This document shows positions 17,191 to 25,245 of a stretch of DNA of 40,198 nt, piece after piece. Where the stretch lies: the IMG/VR virus record IMGVR_UViG_3300008267_009052, positions 1 through 40,198 of that record; one strand, written 5' to 3'. The notes under the pieces were generated by a model. The model did not search any database. It saw only the letters and a program-made list of their open reading frames with translations, and was not told the DNA's origin. This DNA is from a virus. The number at the start of each line of letters is the position of its first letter. Within the stretch, counting starts at the first letter, position 1. A program made the translations under genes and the position numbers.

Positions 17191-17649
17191 ATGAGAAAAG
17201 TTGTTAAATTAACCGAATCGGATTTAGCCAGGATTGTTAAAAAAGTTATCAAAGAACAAAAACAAACCAAACAAGACGTGTTAAAAAAACAGGTTCTTAA
17301 GAATGGGTGGGAATCCGTATCCGAGATGATCGGGTTCGATAATTTATATAAATTCGGCTTTAATAATGACTATAACGAATTCTTAAATTTATTCAATAAT
17401 CTTGATATTGAACATAAAGATGATGATTTTAGTTGGGTAGTTTATCGTGGTTATGATGGTGGATGGTTAATGATGTTACATAAAAGGGATAAAGAAATTT
17501 TCATAAATTCTAATATTATTTGGTCGTTTTTAGAACGTCTTGGATTTGGTAAAATCAAAATTAAAAAAATTATCAAGAAATGGTTAAGTGAAGTTTATGG
17601 TTTAACGGAAATTAACCCAATATCGTGGCAAGACAACAACAAATATTGA
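17191..17649 (+). CDS. Hypothetical protein with packaging-type leader, 152 aa
   Basis: This is the second copy of the paralogous pair. It adds about 30 residues at the N-terminus carrying KLTESDLARIVKKVIKE, an amphipathic basic helix ending in an (I/L)xE-like site followed by Gln. This looks like a capsid-targeting leader that the prohead protease could trim. The body shares FNNDYNEFLNLFNNL with its neighbour. The function is unknown; delivery in the virion is my inference from the leader. Confidence 0.72.
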   Translation: MRKVVKLTESDLARIVKKVIKEQKQTKQDVLKKQVLKNGWESVSEMIGFDNLYKFGFNNDYNEFLNLFNNLDIEHKDDDFSWVVYRGYDGGWLMMLHKRDKEIFINSNIIWSFLERLGFGKIKIKKIIKKWLSEVYGLTEINPISWQDNNKY

Positions 17650-17667
17650 AGTTTTTAATTTCCATGA

Positions 17668-17675
17668 TATTTATA
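17668..17675 (+). promoter_or_regulatory. TATTTATA box (second copy of duplicated promoter)
   Basis: TGATATTTATA lies 14 nt before the ATG at 17690 and repeats the upstream segment seen at 17150-17177. Confidence 0.5.
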
Positions 17676-17689
17676 AATAAAAATTAGAT

Positions 17690-18406
17690 ATGAAATTTGG
17701 AGTTATAAAATCAAAAATTGAAGGGTTATTAAACGAATCATATACAAAAAACACATTTAAGACCGAAATAAAAAATTTCGATAAATATGTTTTGAAGAAT
17801 AAGAATATTGCGAAATTATTTTATTTATATGATGAATTATCATCAAACAAAGGTCTTAATGAATCGATGGTGGATGAATATATATTCGAATCAATAACCA
17901 CTTATGAAAATATCATAAATAAGATTAAACCATCTGACTTAAATGAATTAAAGTCTTGGATTAAAAATGTAAAATCTGAAAATATCTACGAATCAATTGA
18001 TAATCTATTTTCAAAAGATGTTCATAATATTGAGAATCGTTTATTTTCAAAGAAAATAATTAAAGAGTCTTTAATTAAAACACCGGGAAATAATACAGAA
18101 ATTATCGATATCCCACTAACTAGTATGATTAATATCGCAAATAGAACGATTGATAATTTCGTTAAAGGATTAAGTGAATCTGAAATAAATGAATTAAAAA
18201 CAATATTAACAATTTCAGAAAATGAACTTAAAGAAAAGTTTGAGCCAATTAAAAACGAGGTTTTAACCAAATTAAATACAATAAAAGAATCAACAACGGA
18301 TCAACCAACCATTGACACAATCAATGAGACAATAAAAAAGATTAATACGGAGTCGTATAATAAATTGGGGTATTATAGATTAAAAGATTTGAACTCCAAT
18401 CTTTAA
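17690..18406 (+). CDS. Hypothetical helical protein, 238 aa
   Basis: The protein is not recognised. It starts MKFGVIKSKIEGLLNES, a short helix with an LLNE site like the leaders of neighbouring proteins. The rest is charged and predicted helical, with several ExxK heptad-like stretches (ESEINELKTILTISENELKEKF). No membrane segment or catalytic motif is visible. Its end overlaps the convergent bS21 gene by 4 nt. A role as internal head or scaffold-associated protein is possible but unsupported beyond position. Confidence 0.7.
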   Translation: MKFGVIKSKIEGLLNESYTKNTFKTEIKNFDKYVLKNKNIAKLFYLYDELSSNKGLNESMVDEYIFESITTYENIINKIKPSDLNELKSWIKNVKSENIYESIDNLFSKDVHNIENRLFSKKIIKESLIKTPGNNTEIIDIPLTSMINIANRTIDNFVKGLSESEINELKTILTISENELKEKFEPIKNEVLTKLNTIKESTTDQPTIDTINETIKKINTESYNKLGYYRLKDLNSNL

Positions 18407-18594
18407 TTATCATCCGAATTTTTAGTTTTGTTAACGTACTTTGCTTTGCTTAGTACGTTTCTTTTTTTAACGGATTTTTTAATAAATTCTTTACCCTCAT
18501 TTAATTTAGACATTTGTTTAGTTTTAATAACTTTTCCTTTATAAGTTTTTAATGCCTTTTCAATATTATTTCGTTCAACTTTAACTATTAACAT
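18403..18594 (-). CDS. rpsU: Ribosomal protein bS21
   Basis: The 63-aa basic protein matches bS21 along its length: MLIVKVERNNIEKALKTYKG at the start, then KEFIKKSVKKRNVLSKAKY, corresponding to the FIKPSVVKRAQIQKAAY end of Bacteroidota bS21. It should bind the 30S platform next to the anti-Shine-Dalgarno sequence. In Bacteroidota, bS21 with bS18 and bS6 covers the anti-SD, so a phage version could change which mRNAs are translated. Phages are known to carry bS21. It is the only minus-strand gene inside the head module and has its own TATTTATA box 18 nt upstream. Confidence 0.9.
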   Translation of the reverse strand: MLIVKVERNNIEKALKTYKGKVIKTKQMSKLNEGKEFIKKSVKKRNVLSKAKYVNKTKNSDDN

Positions 18595-18611
18595 AAATTT
18601 TTGACTTTAGT

Positions 18612-18619
18612 TATAAATA
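18612..18619 (-). promoter_or_regulatory. TATTTATA box before bS21
   Basis: AGTATATTTATAACT on the minus strand lies 17 nt before the bS21 ATG. This shows that the motif works in either orientation, tracking the gene it serves. Confidence 0.5.
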
Positions 18620-18664
18620 TACTTATCATTATTAAAAATAAACGTTGTTACATGAACAAAAATA

Positions 18665-19126
18665 ATGAAAAAAGGTAAAACCGCCAAAATAACAGGGTAC
18701 AATAATTCAAAAATAATTTACGGTACAGTTGATTCAGTTAATCTAAAATCTTTATATCTAAACATTCAAACATGGGTTAACCCTATTGAAGATTATGACA
18801 ATTGGAATAGAATCGTTCTAAATATGAGTAGGTCAATTAAACATTCCGTATTAGAATCGATGGATAAGTTATTATTCGATAAAACCTTTATTGTTGATCT
18901 TGATTTAAGACCTAGTGGGATATGTATGGGTAAAAAATCATTTATGAACCTTGAAATTAATTTCTATATGAAAGATGAAAATCTTGACTTCAAATCAAAA
19001 AGATTAAAGAATTCATTAATCAAGGTTATTGAATCAATATATAAAGATAACATCAATAATAATGAATATTTTACATTCCATTTGACCAAATCCAAAAAAG
19101 AATCACCACAAATGGAAATTGTATGA
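18665..19126 (+). CDS. Hypothetical protein, 153 aa
   Basis: I do not recognise it. The start at 18665 (MKKGKTAKITGYNNSK) is preferred because an ATG at 18653 is in another frame and stops after eight codons. The middle reads like a core beta sheet (KTFIVDLDLRPSGICMG, FMNLEINFYM) after a helix with WNRIVLNMSRSIKHSVLESM. The end is basic. It lies 24 nt before the prohead protease and may be co-transcribed with it. A head-assembly role is only positional inference. Confidence 0.7.
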   Translation: MKKGKTAKITGYNNSKIIYGTVDSVNLKSLYLNIQTWVNPIEDYDNWNRIVLNMSRSIKHSVLESMDKLLFDKTFIVDLDLRPSGICMGKKSFMNLEINFYMKDENLDFKSKRLKNSLIKVIESIYKDNINNNEYFTFHLTKSKKESPQMEIV

Positions 19127-19134
19127 TATTTATA
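19127..19134 (+). promoter_or_regulatory. TATTTATA box before prohead protease
   Basis: TGATATTTATA overlaps the previous stop codon and is 16 nt before the ATG at 19151. Confidence 0.45.
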
Positions 19135-19150
19135 AAGAAAATATCTAAAG

Positions 19151-19876
19151 ATGAGTTTGAAAATATTAAATCCCAACGAAACAGGAACTGGTATCCTTAT
19201 TGAGTACGACGCTGGTTTTGTTAATCCAACAACCGATACCAATAAATATATAATGGAATCCAAAAATTATTTGGATCATTCACAACCATTCGAGTTTTAC
19301 GCTGTATTACAAAAATATGATACTCCAAATAGAAATGGTCGTGTATACCCTGAACGTATCCTAAAACGTGAATCAGAAAATTATAAAAAAATGATTGAGA
19401 AGGGAATTTCCTTATCTGAATTGAATCACCCCGAATCATCATTAATTGATTTGGACCGAGTATCTCATATCATAACTAAAATTTGGTGGGAAGGTAACAT
19501 ACTAATGGGTCTTTTAAGATTACTTACAAGTCCTGGATTCCACGAACGAGGTATTGTATCAACCAAAGGTGATATGGCTGCTAACTACCTAAGACAAGGT
19601 GTTACGTTAGGTATATCATCAAGAGGTGTTGGTTCACTTAAAAAAGTGGGTGACCAAAATGAAGTACAAGATGATTTCGAATTAATTTGTTTTGACTTAG
19701 TATCTTCACCATCAACACCTGGTGCATATTTATTCCTTAATAAAGAAGATAAACATAAGTTCGAAGAAAATATTGAGGAAGAAAAAAGAATGTCGGTTGA
19801 AAGAAATGTTGGTCAATCCGGTAATAAATCACTTGACTTAATGAAAAAATTAAACGATTATTTGGGAAACAGATAA
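19151..19876 (+). CDS. Prohead serine protease (gp21-like)
   Basis: This is the assembly protease that trims scaffold and capsid proteins inside the prohead. Likely catalytic residues are His93 in SELNHPESS and Ser156 or Ser157 in TLGISSRGVG, with the conserved YDTPNRNGRVYPERIL segment (57-71) and GFHERGIVSTKGD before it. The 241-aa length is close to T4 gp21 (212). The order protease, small gene, scaffold, capsid matches the T4 21-22-23 module. Its targets probably carry (I/L)xE sites, as at Glu60 of the capsid protein here. Confidence 0.92.
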   Translation: MSLKILNPNETGTGILIEYDAGFVNPTTDTNKYIMESKNYLDHSQPFEFYAVLQKYDTPNRNGRVYPERILKRESENYKKMIEKGISLSELNHPESSLIDLDRVSHIITKIWWEGNILMGLLRLLTSPGFHERGIVSTKGDMAANYLRQGVTLGISSRGVGSLKKVGDQNEVQDDFELICFDLVSSPSTPGAYLFLNKEDKHKFEENIEEEKRMSVERNVGQSGNKSLDLMKKLNDYLGNR

Positions 19877-19887
19877 TAACTTAATTT

Positions 19888-20103
19888 ATGGAACAAGGAG
19901 AAAAATATTTCGTTGCGAAAATCACATCTGATTTGTTAGATACTGAATCAGGAAAAGTGAAAAAAATGAGAGAAGAAAAATTAGTATTGGCTTACACACC
20001 AACAGATGTTGAAGCTAAAGTTACTAAGTTGTATGAGAACTACACAATGGACTGGAGAATCACCGGTATCGTTGAAAGTAAAATCGACGAGGTGATCGAT
20101 TAA
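19888..20103 (+). CDS. Small protein, 71 aa, possibly DUF4494-like
   Basis: The protein reads YFVAKITSDLLDTESGKVKK, then EKLVLAYTPTDVEAKVTKLYEN and a beta-strand end with IVESKIDEVI. This order (variable strand, TxxEAxA-type helix, terminal strand ending in EVI) resembles the Bacteroidota DUF4494 family, but I am not certain. It sits between protease and scaffold and shares their transcript until a terminator at 20130-20159. Confidence 0.65.
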   Translation: MEQGEKYFVAKITSDLLDTESGKVKKMREEKLVLAYTPTDVEAKVTKLYENYTMDWRITGIVESKIDEVID

Positions 20104-20129
20104 TCTTATAAAGGTTTTTAAGGTAAAAA

Positions 20130-20159
20130 TGGGGATGAAGAAATTCATCCCTTTTTTTA
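20130..20159 (+). terminator. Rho-independent terminator
   Basis: GGGATGAA pairs with TTCATCCC over a 4-nt GAAA loop, followed by seven Ts. Confidence 0.88.
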
Positions 20160-20216
20160 TTTTAAATTTTTTTCACTAAAAAACTAATTAAAATGAAACT
20201 TTTCTTTTTTACGGCA

Positions 20217-20224
20217 TATTTATA
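20217..20224 (+). promoter_or_regulatory. TATTTATA box before scaffold-capsid operon
   Basis: TATTTATA lies 21 nt before the ATG at 20246. No terminator separates scaffold from capsid, so it could drive both. Confidence 0.5.
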
Positions 20225-20245
20225 TAAAAAATTAGTTTATAAATA

Positions 20246-21649
20246 ATGAATAAAGAAAAATCTTTGGTAGAAGAAGCGTTAATCCAAATGAAGAATTTGG
20301 AAGAGACGGTATCTGAGAACGCAAAAGGAATACTTGCTTCAACTATGAAACAAGAAATCAAAGACTTGGTAAAAGAATCTCTAACTGAACAAGATGAAGA
20401 TGAGATTGAAGACGAAAATGAGGATGACTCTGATAATGATTTTGACATGGATTTCGAAGATGAAGAATCTGAGGATGAAAATGAAGATGAATTAGAAGAT
20501 GACTCTGATAATTTTAACATTGGTGACGAAGTAGAAGACGAAGATGACGAGACTGTTATTGACTTAACTAAAGAGAAAAAGCCGGAAAATGTTCTTAAAG
20601 TATTTCAATTAATGGGACCTGATGACAAAATCGTGGTAACAAAAGACGAAACAGGGAATATCAATGTTAAAGACAACGAGACTAACAAAGAATATATGAT
20701 AGTTAACGAGTCTGACGAATTATATAACGAAGAAATGTTCGAATTCGAAGAAATGGATGAAGATTATAACGACCAAGATCTTCAAAAAATCATCAACGAC
20801 GTTTTCAATGAAACCGATGATGCTGAAATGGGAGATAACGACGTTCTTTATGAAATCGAATTTGACGAGGAAGAAGAGGAAGAAGAATCTTATGAAGTTA
20901 ATGAAGAAGAGGAAGAAGAATCTTACGACTTAGATGAAGTTATGGAAGCGTTCAAACCAAAAGGTAAGGGTATTTCTAAACCTAAATTCAAATACGACTC
21001 AAAACCAAACCAAGATAAAGGATTCAACACAAAAATGAAACAAGGTCCTAAATCTGTTGGTACAGGTAAAGCGAAATTTGACTATAAAGATGGTGAAAAT
21101 TTGGATGGTGAGTTCAAAGTTAAACCTAAAGTTAAAAAAGCTGAAACTAAAGAGGGTGTTAGAACTTTAGGTGCTGGTAGTAAAGCGGGAAGAAAAGGTG
21201 GTTTACCAAAACCAAGAACTGGTTCGGCATTTAATACGGCATTAAAAGAAAATACTTCTGAAAAAGAAATCCAAGTTCTTAAAGAGAAGAATGAAGAATA
21301 CAGAAACGCATTAAACGTTTTTAGAGATAAATTAAACGAAGTTGCTGTTTTTAATTCAAATTTAGCTTACGCTACACGTTTATTCACAGAACATACAACT
21401 AGCAAACAAGAGAAAATTAACATCTTAAAAAGATTTGATAATGTTGAGACTATTAAAGAATCTAAAAACTTATATCAAACTATTAAAGAAGAATTAACAA
21501 CTAAAACTTCAAAACCAATTAACGAATCAATTGAGAATACTATTGTTAACACTCCAACTAATGGATCGGCAGTAAACTTAATCGAATCTAAGACATATGA
21601 AAATCCACAATTCTTAAGAATGAAAGATTTAATGTCAAAAATAAAATAA
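20246..21649 (+). CDS. Prohead core scaffold protein (gp22-like)
   Basis: The protein sits directly before the capsid gene in the gp22 position. The N-terminal 60 residues are helical (KSLVEEALIQMKNLEETV) and end with LTEQ, a likely protease site. Residues 50-235 are extremely acidic (EDENEDDSDNDFDMDFEDEE). A basic Lys/Gly-rich stretch follows, then a coiled-coil C-terminus (VLKEKNEEYRNALNVFRDKL, LKRFDNVETIKESKNLYQTI) ending NPQFLRMKDLMSKIK, typical of T4-like core proteins. It should assemble the inner core of the prohead and be degraded during maturation. Several IxE/LxE sites are present. Confidence 0.85.
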   Translation: MNKEKSLVEEALIQMKNLEETVSENAKGILASTMKQEIKDLVKESLTEQDEDEIEDENEDDSDNDFDMDFEDEESEDENEDELEDDSDNFNIGDEVEDEDDETVIDLTKEKKPENVLKVFQLMGPDDKIVVTKDETGNINVKDNETNKEYMIVNESDELYNEEMFEFEEMDEDYNDQDLQKIINDVFNETDDAEMGDNDVLYEIEFDEEEEEEESYEVNEEEEEESYDLDEVMEAFKPKGKGISKPKFKYDSKPNQDKGFNTKMKQGPKSVGTGKAKFDYKDGENLDGEFKVKPKVKKAETKEGVRTLGAGSKAGRKGGLPKPRTGSAFNTALKENTSEKEIQVLKEKNEEYRNALNVFRDKLNEVAVFNSNLAYATRLFTEHTTSKQEKINILKRFDNVETIKESKNLYQTIKEELTTKTSKPINESIENTIVNTPTNGSAVNLIESKTYENPQFLRMKDLMSKIK

Positions 21650-21680
21650 ATAAACATAATAAAAAAAATTAAAAATTAAA

Positions 21681-23474
21681 ATGGGAGCATTATTAGAATC
21701 AGGTCTTGTAGGTAACATCGGGTTAAAACACCTTAAAGTTATCAAAGAAGATACAATCAACAAATGGGACAAATTAGGATTCTTAGAGGGTCTTAAAGGT
21801 CACTTAAAAGAAAACGTAGCACAATTATATGAAAACCAAGCGTCTTTCTTAATTAACGAGGCAACTTCAGAAGGTTCAAACGGAGCGTTCGAAACTGTAG
21901 TTTTCCCTATCGTTAGACGTGTATTCTCTAAATTGTTAGCAAACGATATCGTTTCTGTACAAGCTATGAACTTACCAATCGGTAAATTATTCTACTTCGT
22001 ACCTAAAATCCAAGGTTATGACACAGATGGTCAACACTTTGCACCTTTCGGTTCTCCAAACGGACCAACTGATGTAAATGCTGGATACGGTGCCGGAAGT
22101 ACTTATGACAACAAAAATCTTTACGATTTATTTTACGAAGGTGCTGAACCAGCATTAAACCCAGGTGGTTTATTTGACTATTCTAAAGGTCAATTCACTG
22201 CGGTTACTTCTAACACAACTGTTCAAATTTGGGAAAATGGTCAATTAGTTAACTATACAACTTCAGATTTAGATGGTACAGTACAAAGAAAATTAATCGT
22301 TAAATTATGTAACTTCGCTAACTCAGGTGCTGGTAAATTAATCGGTCCAGATGGTAACGAAATGGATACTGAAACTTTCTTATCTGACTTAGTTATCACT
22401 AAAGGTGCTGGTCTTGATGTTGAAGGATGTGAAATCGGTGACGGTCCATTATTATTCAGAGTTGTAACTCAACAATACGGTAAAGGTATCGTTAAATACG
22501 GTAACACTACTCAAGCTAGCTGGCCAGCAAACGGAAATGGTGGTTCTTTCTACGATATCTGTGATGCTGAAGGATGTATCTATTTAGAAATCGATTTATC
22601 TTGTCCAGTATGTGCGACTTGTGGTGAAGGTACTTTAGACGGATACACAGGTTCAACTATTAATGGTTTAACAGGTTCTACAGCATTTACAGCTGTATAC
22701 AAAAGATATAGAGAAATGGAATTCGAAGATAAAATCGGTGAAGTTTCTTTTGACTTAGAATCTGTAACAGTTTCAGTAACTGAAAGAAAATTAAGAGCAC
22801 AATGGTCTCCTGAATTAGCTCAAGACGTTGCAGCATTCCATAACATCGATGCTGAAGCTGAATTAACGGCTTTATTGTCTGAGCAAGTTGCAGCTGAAAT
22901 CGACCGTGAAATTTTACGTGACTTACGTAAAGGTGCGGCTTGGAACTTACGTTGGGATTACAACGGATGGAGAAGAATCCAAAATACAACTAACTACACT
23001 CAAAAAGATTGGAACCAAACTTTGATTACAGCAATCAACCAATTATCAGCACAAATCCACAAATCTACTTTAAGAGGTGGGGCTAACTGGATTGTTGTTT
23101 CTTCTGAGGTTTCAGCAATCTTTGATGATTTAGAATACTTCCACGTATCTAACGCATCTCCTGAGCAAGATCAATACAACATGGGTATTGAAAGAGTTGG
23201 TACATTAGCTGGTCGTTACCAAGTATACCGTGACCCTTATTTCCCACCAAACACTGTATTGTTAGGACACAAAGGAACATCATTATTGGATACTGGATAC
23301 ATCTACGCACCGTACGTTCCACTTCAATTAACACCAACAATGTATAACCCGTTTAACTTTACTCCAATAAAAGGAATAATGACAAGATACGCGAAAAAGA
23401 TGGTAAACAACCGTTTCTACGCTCGTATCACTGTTGACGGAGTTCGTACATTTGATTTAAGAGAATTGAGATAA
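21681..23474 (+). CDS. Major capsid protein (gp23-like)
   Basis: The protein is a T4-like HK97-fold capsid subunit of 597 aa. A propeptide of 60 residues ends SFLINE before ATSEGS, matching the gp23 cleavage FLTE/A, and VVFPIVRRVFSKLLANDIVSVQAM follows as in gp23. The C-terminal half has SPELAQDVAAFHNIDAEAEL and the conserved DPYFPPNTVLLGHKG. All seven cysteines lie in an insertion between residues 210 and 314, including CPVCATC at 308-314. Codon use is cleaner and more uniform than in neighbours, consistent with high expression. A terminator shared with the convergent endonuclease gene follows. Confidence 0.95.
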   Translation: MGALLESGLVGNIGLKHLKVIKEDTINKWDKLGFLEGLKGHLKENVAQLYENQASFLINEATSEGSNGAFETVVFPIVRRVFSKLLANDIVSVQAMNLPIGKLFYFVPKIQGYDTDGQHFAPFGSPNGPTDVNAGYGAGSTYDNKNLYDLFYEGAEPALNPGGLFDYSKGQFTAVTSNTTVQIWENGQLVNYTTSDLDGTVQRKLIVKLCNFANSGAGKLIGPDGNEMDTETFLSDLVITKGAGLDVEGCEIGDGPLLFRVVTQQYGKGIVKYGNTTQASWPANGNGGSFYDICDAEGCIYLEIDLSCPVCATCGEGTLDGYTGSTINGLTGSTAFTAVYKRYREMEFEDKIGEVSFDLESVTVSVTERKLRAQWSPELAQDVAAFHNIDAEAELTALLSEQVAAEIDREILRDLRKGAAWNLRWDYNGWRRIQNTTNYTQKDWNQTLITAINQLSAQIHKSTLRGGANWIVVSSEVSAIFDDLEYFHVSNASPEQDQYNMGIERVGTLAGRYQVYRDPYFPPNTVLLGHKGTSLLDTGYIYAPYVPLQLTPTMYNPFNFTPIKGIMTRYAKKMVNNRFYARITVDGVRTFDLRELR

Positions 23475-23497
23475 TCAAAAACTTAATAATCATAATT

Positions 23498-23526
23498 AAA
23501 AGGTCAGAGAAATCTGACCTTTTTTA
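23498..23526. terminator. Bidirectional terminator after major capsid gene
   Basis: AAAAGGTCAGA pairs perfectly with TCTGACCTTTT over a GAAA loop, with T-runs on both strands. It ends the capsid transcript and the convergent endonuclease transcript. Confidence 0.9.
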
Positions 23527-25140
23527 TTATATTAACATTTCATATTTTAAGTTACCAGTATCCCAAATTTTATCGAATCCCTCCTCAAACATAATTTGAT
23601 TTTCGGTTTTATTAGGATCAAAACCCATTTTCACTAACTTATCTTTTCTAAAATTATATCTATGTAGTTTAATAGAATAATTTTTTGTGTAATGATAATT
23701 AGGTTTGGTAACACCTATATAATTAAAACCACTTTTACCATAAAAACAATGTTCATCGGATGGTGACCAATTTCGATCAGCGTAGGTTAATATTTTGGTT
23801 GGGTTATGATGTTTAATAACATACTTTAACAATTTACTAAAACCCCCAACAACATTAAGGTTACAATAACGATATAACTCAAGGGTATTATTTTCTTTAT
23901 TTTTATGACCTAATGATGAACGTAGATTTCCTAATGTTATTAGCGATACTAATTTATCATTATGTTTAAGTCCGTAATAGATTGTTGATTTGTCGTTACC
24001 TTGTAAATGGTGGGTATCTAAAAATAAACGTTTCTCTTCTTTAGTTATGTTAACTATTTCACAATTTCTAGCATAAATTTTATGTTCATTTTTATTTAAT
24101 AAATTTTTTAATCGTTCCTTGATAATATCTTTTTTTGAACTCCACTCATCCGAGAATATATGGATTAATTTAATATTTTTAGTTAAACATTTTTTTGTCT
24201 TATCTATGTGATAATTTTTATGTTTACCCCTTTTCTCGGAATGCCAATATAGACCATTATATTCTATTGCGATATTATGTGAGGGGATGAAAATATCTAA
24301 TTCAGTACCATTCAATACTGACTTATTATTAGTTAAATATTCAACACCAATTTCGGTCAAAAACTCACATATTTCATTTTCAGGGTTACTTCTAAATGGT
24401 ATGTTGGATTCGATGGTCATTAATCTATTAACGTATGATTCATTTAAGTTTTTTGATATTATTTCACCATATTTTAGTTTATATTCATCGGCGGTTATAT
24501 TGTGGGTTAATAAATGTGTATTAGATAATATCTTCATCTTTTCATTACATATTTTACACGTCACAAAATTATCTTCTATTGAAAGATGATCCTCCCTATA
24601 TTTGAGTTTTTTTAAGGTGTTGAAGTAGATTTCATAATCGGGGTATGATTCAATAAAGTCGGTTATTGTTGAATGGTTTGATTCAACATGTTTTGTTAGT
24701 GAACCCGTGATATTATTAACATCTGAAGTTTCCCACTCGCATATTGGGCATTTAATTGTTGGTGTATTAACAATTTCACATTTATTAAAGAATTGTGTGT
24801 GATAATATTCCTTATATTCTTTAAGATACATTCTTCTTTTGAACGCTGTTGGTATTTCAACATCTGGGTAACATTCTTTAATATGATCTGTTATCGCACC
24901 ACTTTTATTTTCATAATCGTTATACCTCTTATAACACTTTTTACATTCTAGTGAATGAGGTTCAATTTCAGGTTTAACGTTATTGTGGGAGTATTTTGTT
25001 TGAGCACCTTTTGAATTAATTGGTATGTTATTATCCATTAAAATTTTCTTCAATTTTAATTTACCAATCTTAAATTCTTTACATAGCGATTCCAAAGAAA
25101 TCCCTCCTTCGGAGTATCGTTTTATTATTTCAGTTTCCAT
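23527..25140 (-). CDS. Free-standing EDxHD-type homing endonuclease with zinc fingers, 537 aa
   Basis: The N-terminus is a helix-turn-helix (SLESLCKEFKIGKLKLKKIL). Three Cys/His zinc-finger-like units follow: C66-x2-C69 with H86/C90, C131-x2-C134 with H151/H156, and C195-x2-C198 with H209/H213. A Vsr-like nuclease core comes next (TELDIFIPSHNIAIEYNGLYWH, split here as E280-x-D282, E293 and H300). The C-terminal 200 residues (RNCEIVNITKEEKRLFLDTHHLQG, read from about 350) form a conserved domain seen in phage nucleases of this kind. It is convergent with the capsid gene and is probably a mobile gene targeting that locus. Confidence 0.85.
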   Translation of the reverse strand: METEIIKRYSEGGISLESLCKEFKIGKLKLKKILMDNNIPINSKGAQTKYSHNNVKPEIEPHSLECKKCYKRYNDYENKSGAITDHIKECYPDVEIPTAFKRRMYLKEYKEYYHTQFFNKCEIVNTPTIKCPICEWETSDVNNITGSLTKHVESNHSTITDFIESYPDYEIYFNTLKKLKYREDHLSIEDNFVTCKICNEKMKILSNTHLLTHNITADEYKLKYGEIISKNLNESYVNRLMTIESNIPFRSNPENEICEFLTEIGVEYLTNNKSVLNGTELDIFIPSHNIAIEYNGLYWHSEKRGKHKNYHIDKTKKCLTKNIKLIHIFSDEWSSKKDIIKERLKNLLNKNEHKIYARNCEIVNITKEEKRLFLDTHHLQGNDKSTIYYGLKHNDKLVSLITLGNLRSSLGHKNKENNTLELYRYCNLNVVGGFSKLLKYVIKHHNPTKILTYADRNWSPSDEHCFYGKSGFNYIGVTKPNYHYTKNYSIKLHRYNFRKDKLVKMGFDPNKTENQIMFEEGFDKIWDTGNLKYEMLI

Positions 25141-25219
25141 ATATTATAATTATACCCTAAAAAGGTAAAAAGTCAAAAGGTTTATGTAAAAATAATAAAA
25201 AATATTTAATTTATGGTGA

Positions 25220-25227
25220 TATTTATA
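25220..25227 (+). promoter_or_regulatory. TATTTATA box
   Basis: GGTGATATTTATA lies 18 nt before the ATG at 25246 and probably serves the two-gene unit that ends at 26662. Confidence 0.5.
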
Positions 25228-25245
25228 TAAAAAGGTTAAAATTAT

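Noticed and set aside
20209-20520. Serine-rich protein on the minus strand
   Set aside because: It is the reverse reading of the Asp/Glu-rich scaffold gene, which yields Ser runs by base composition.
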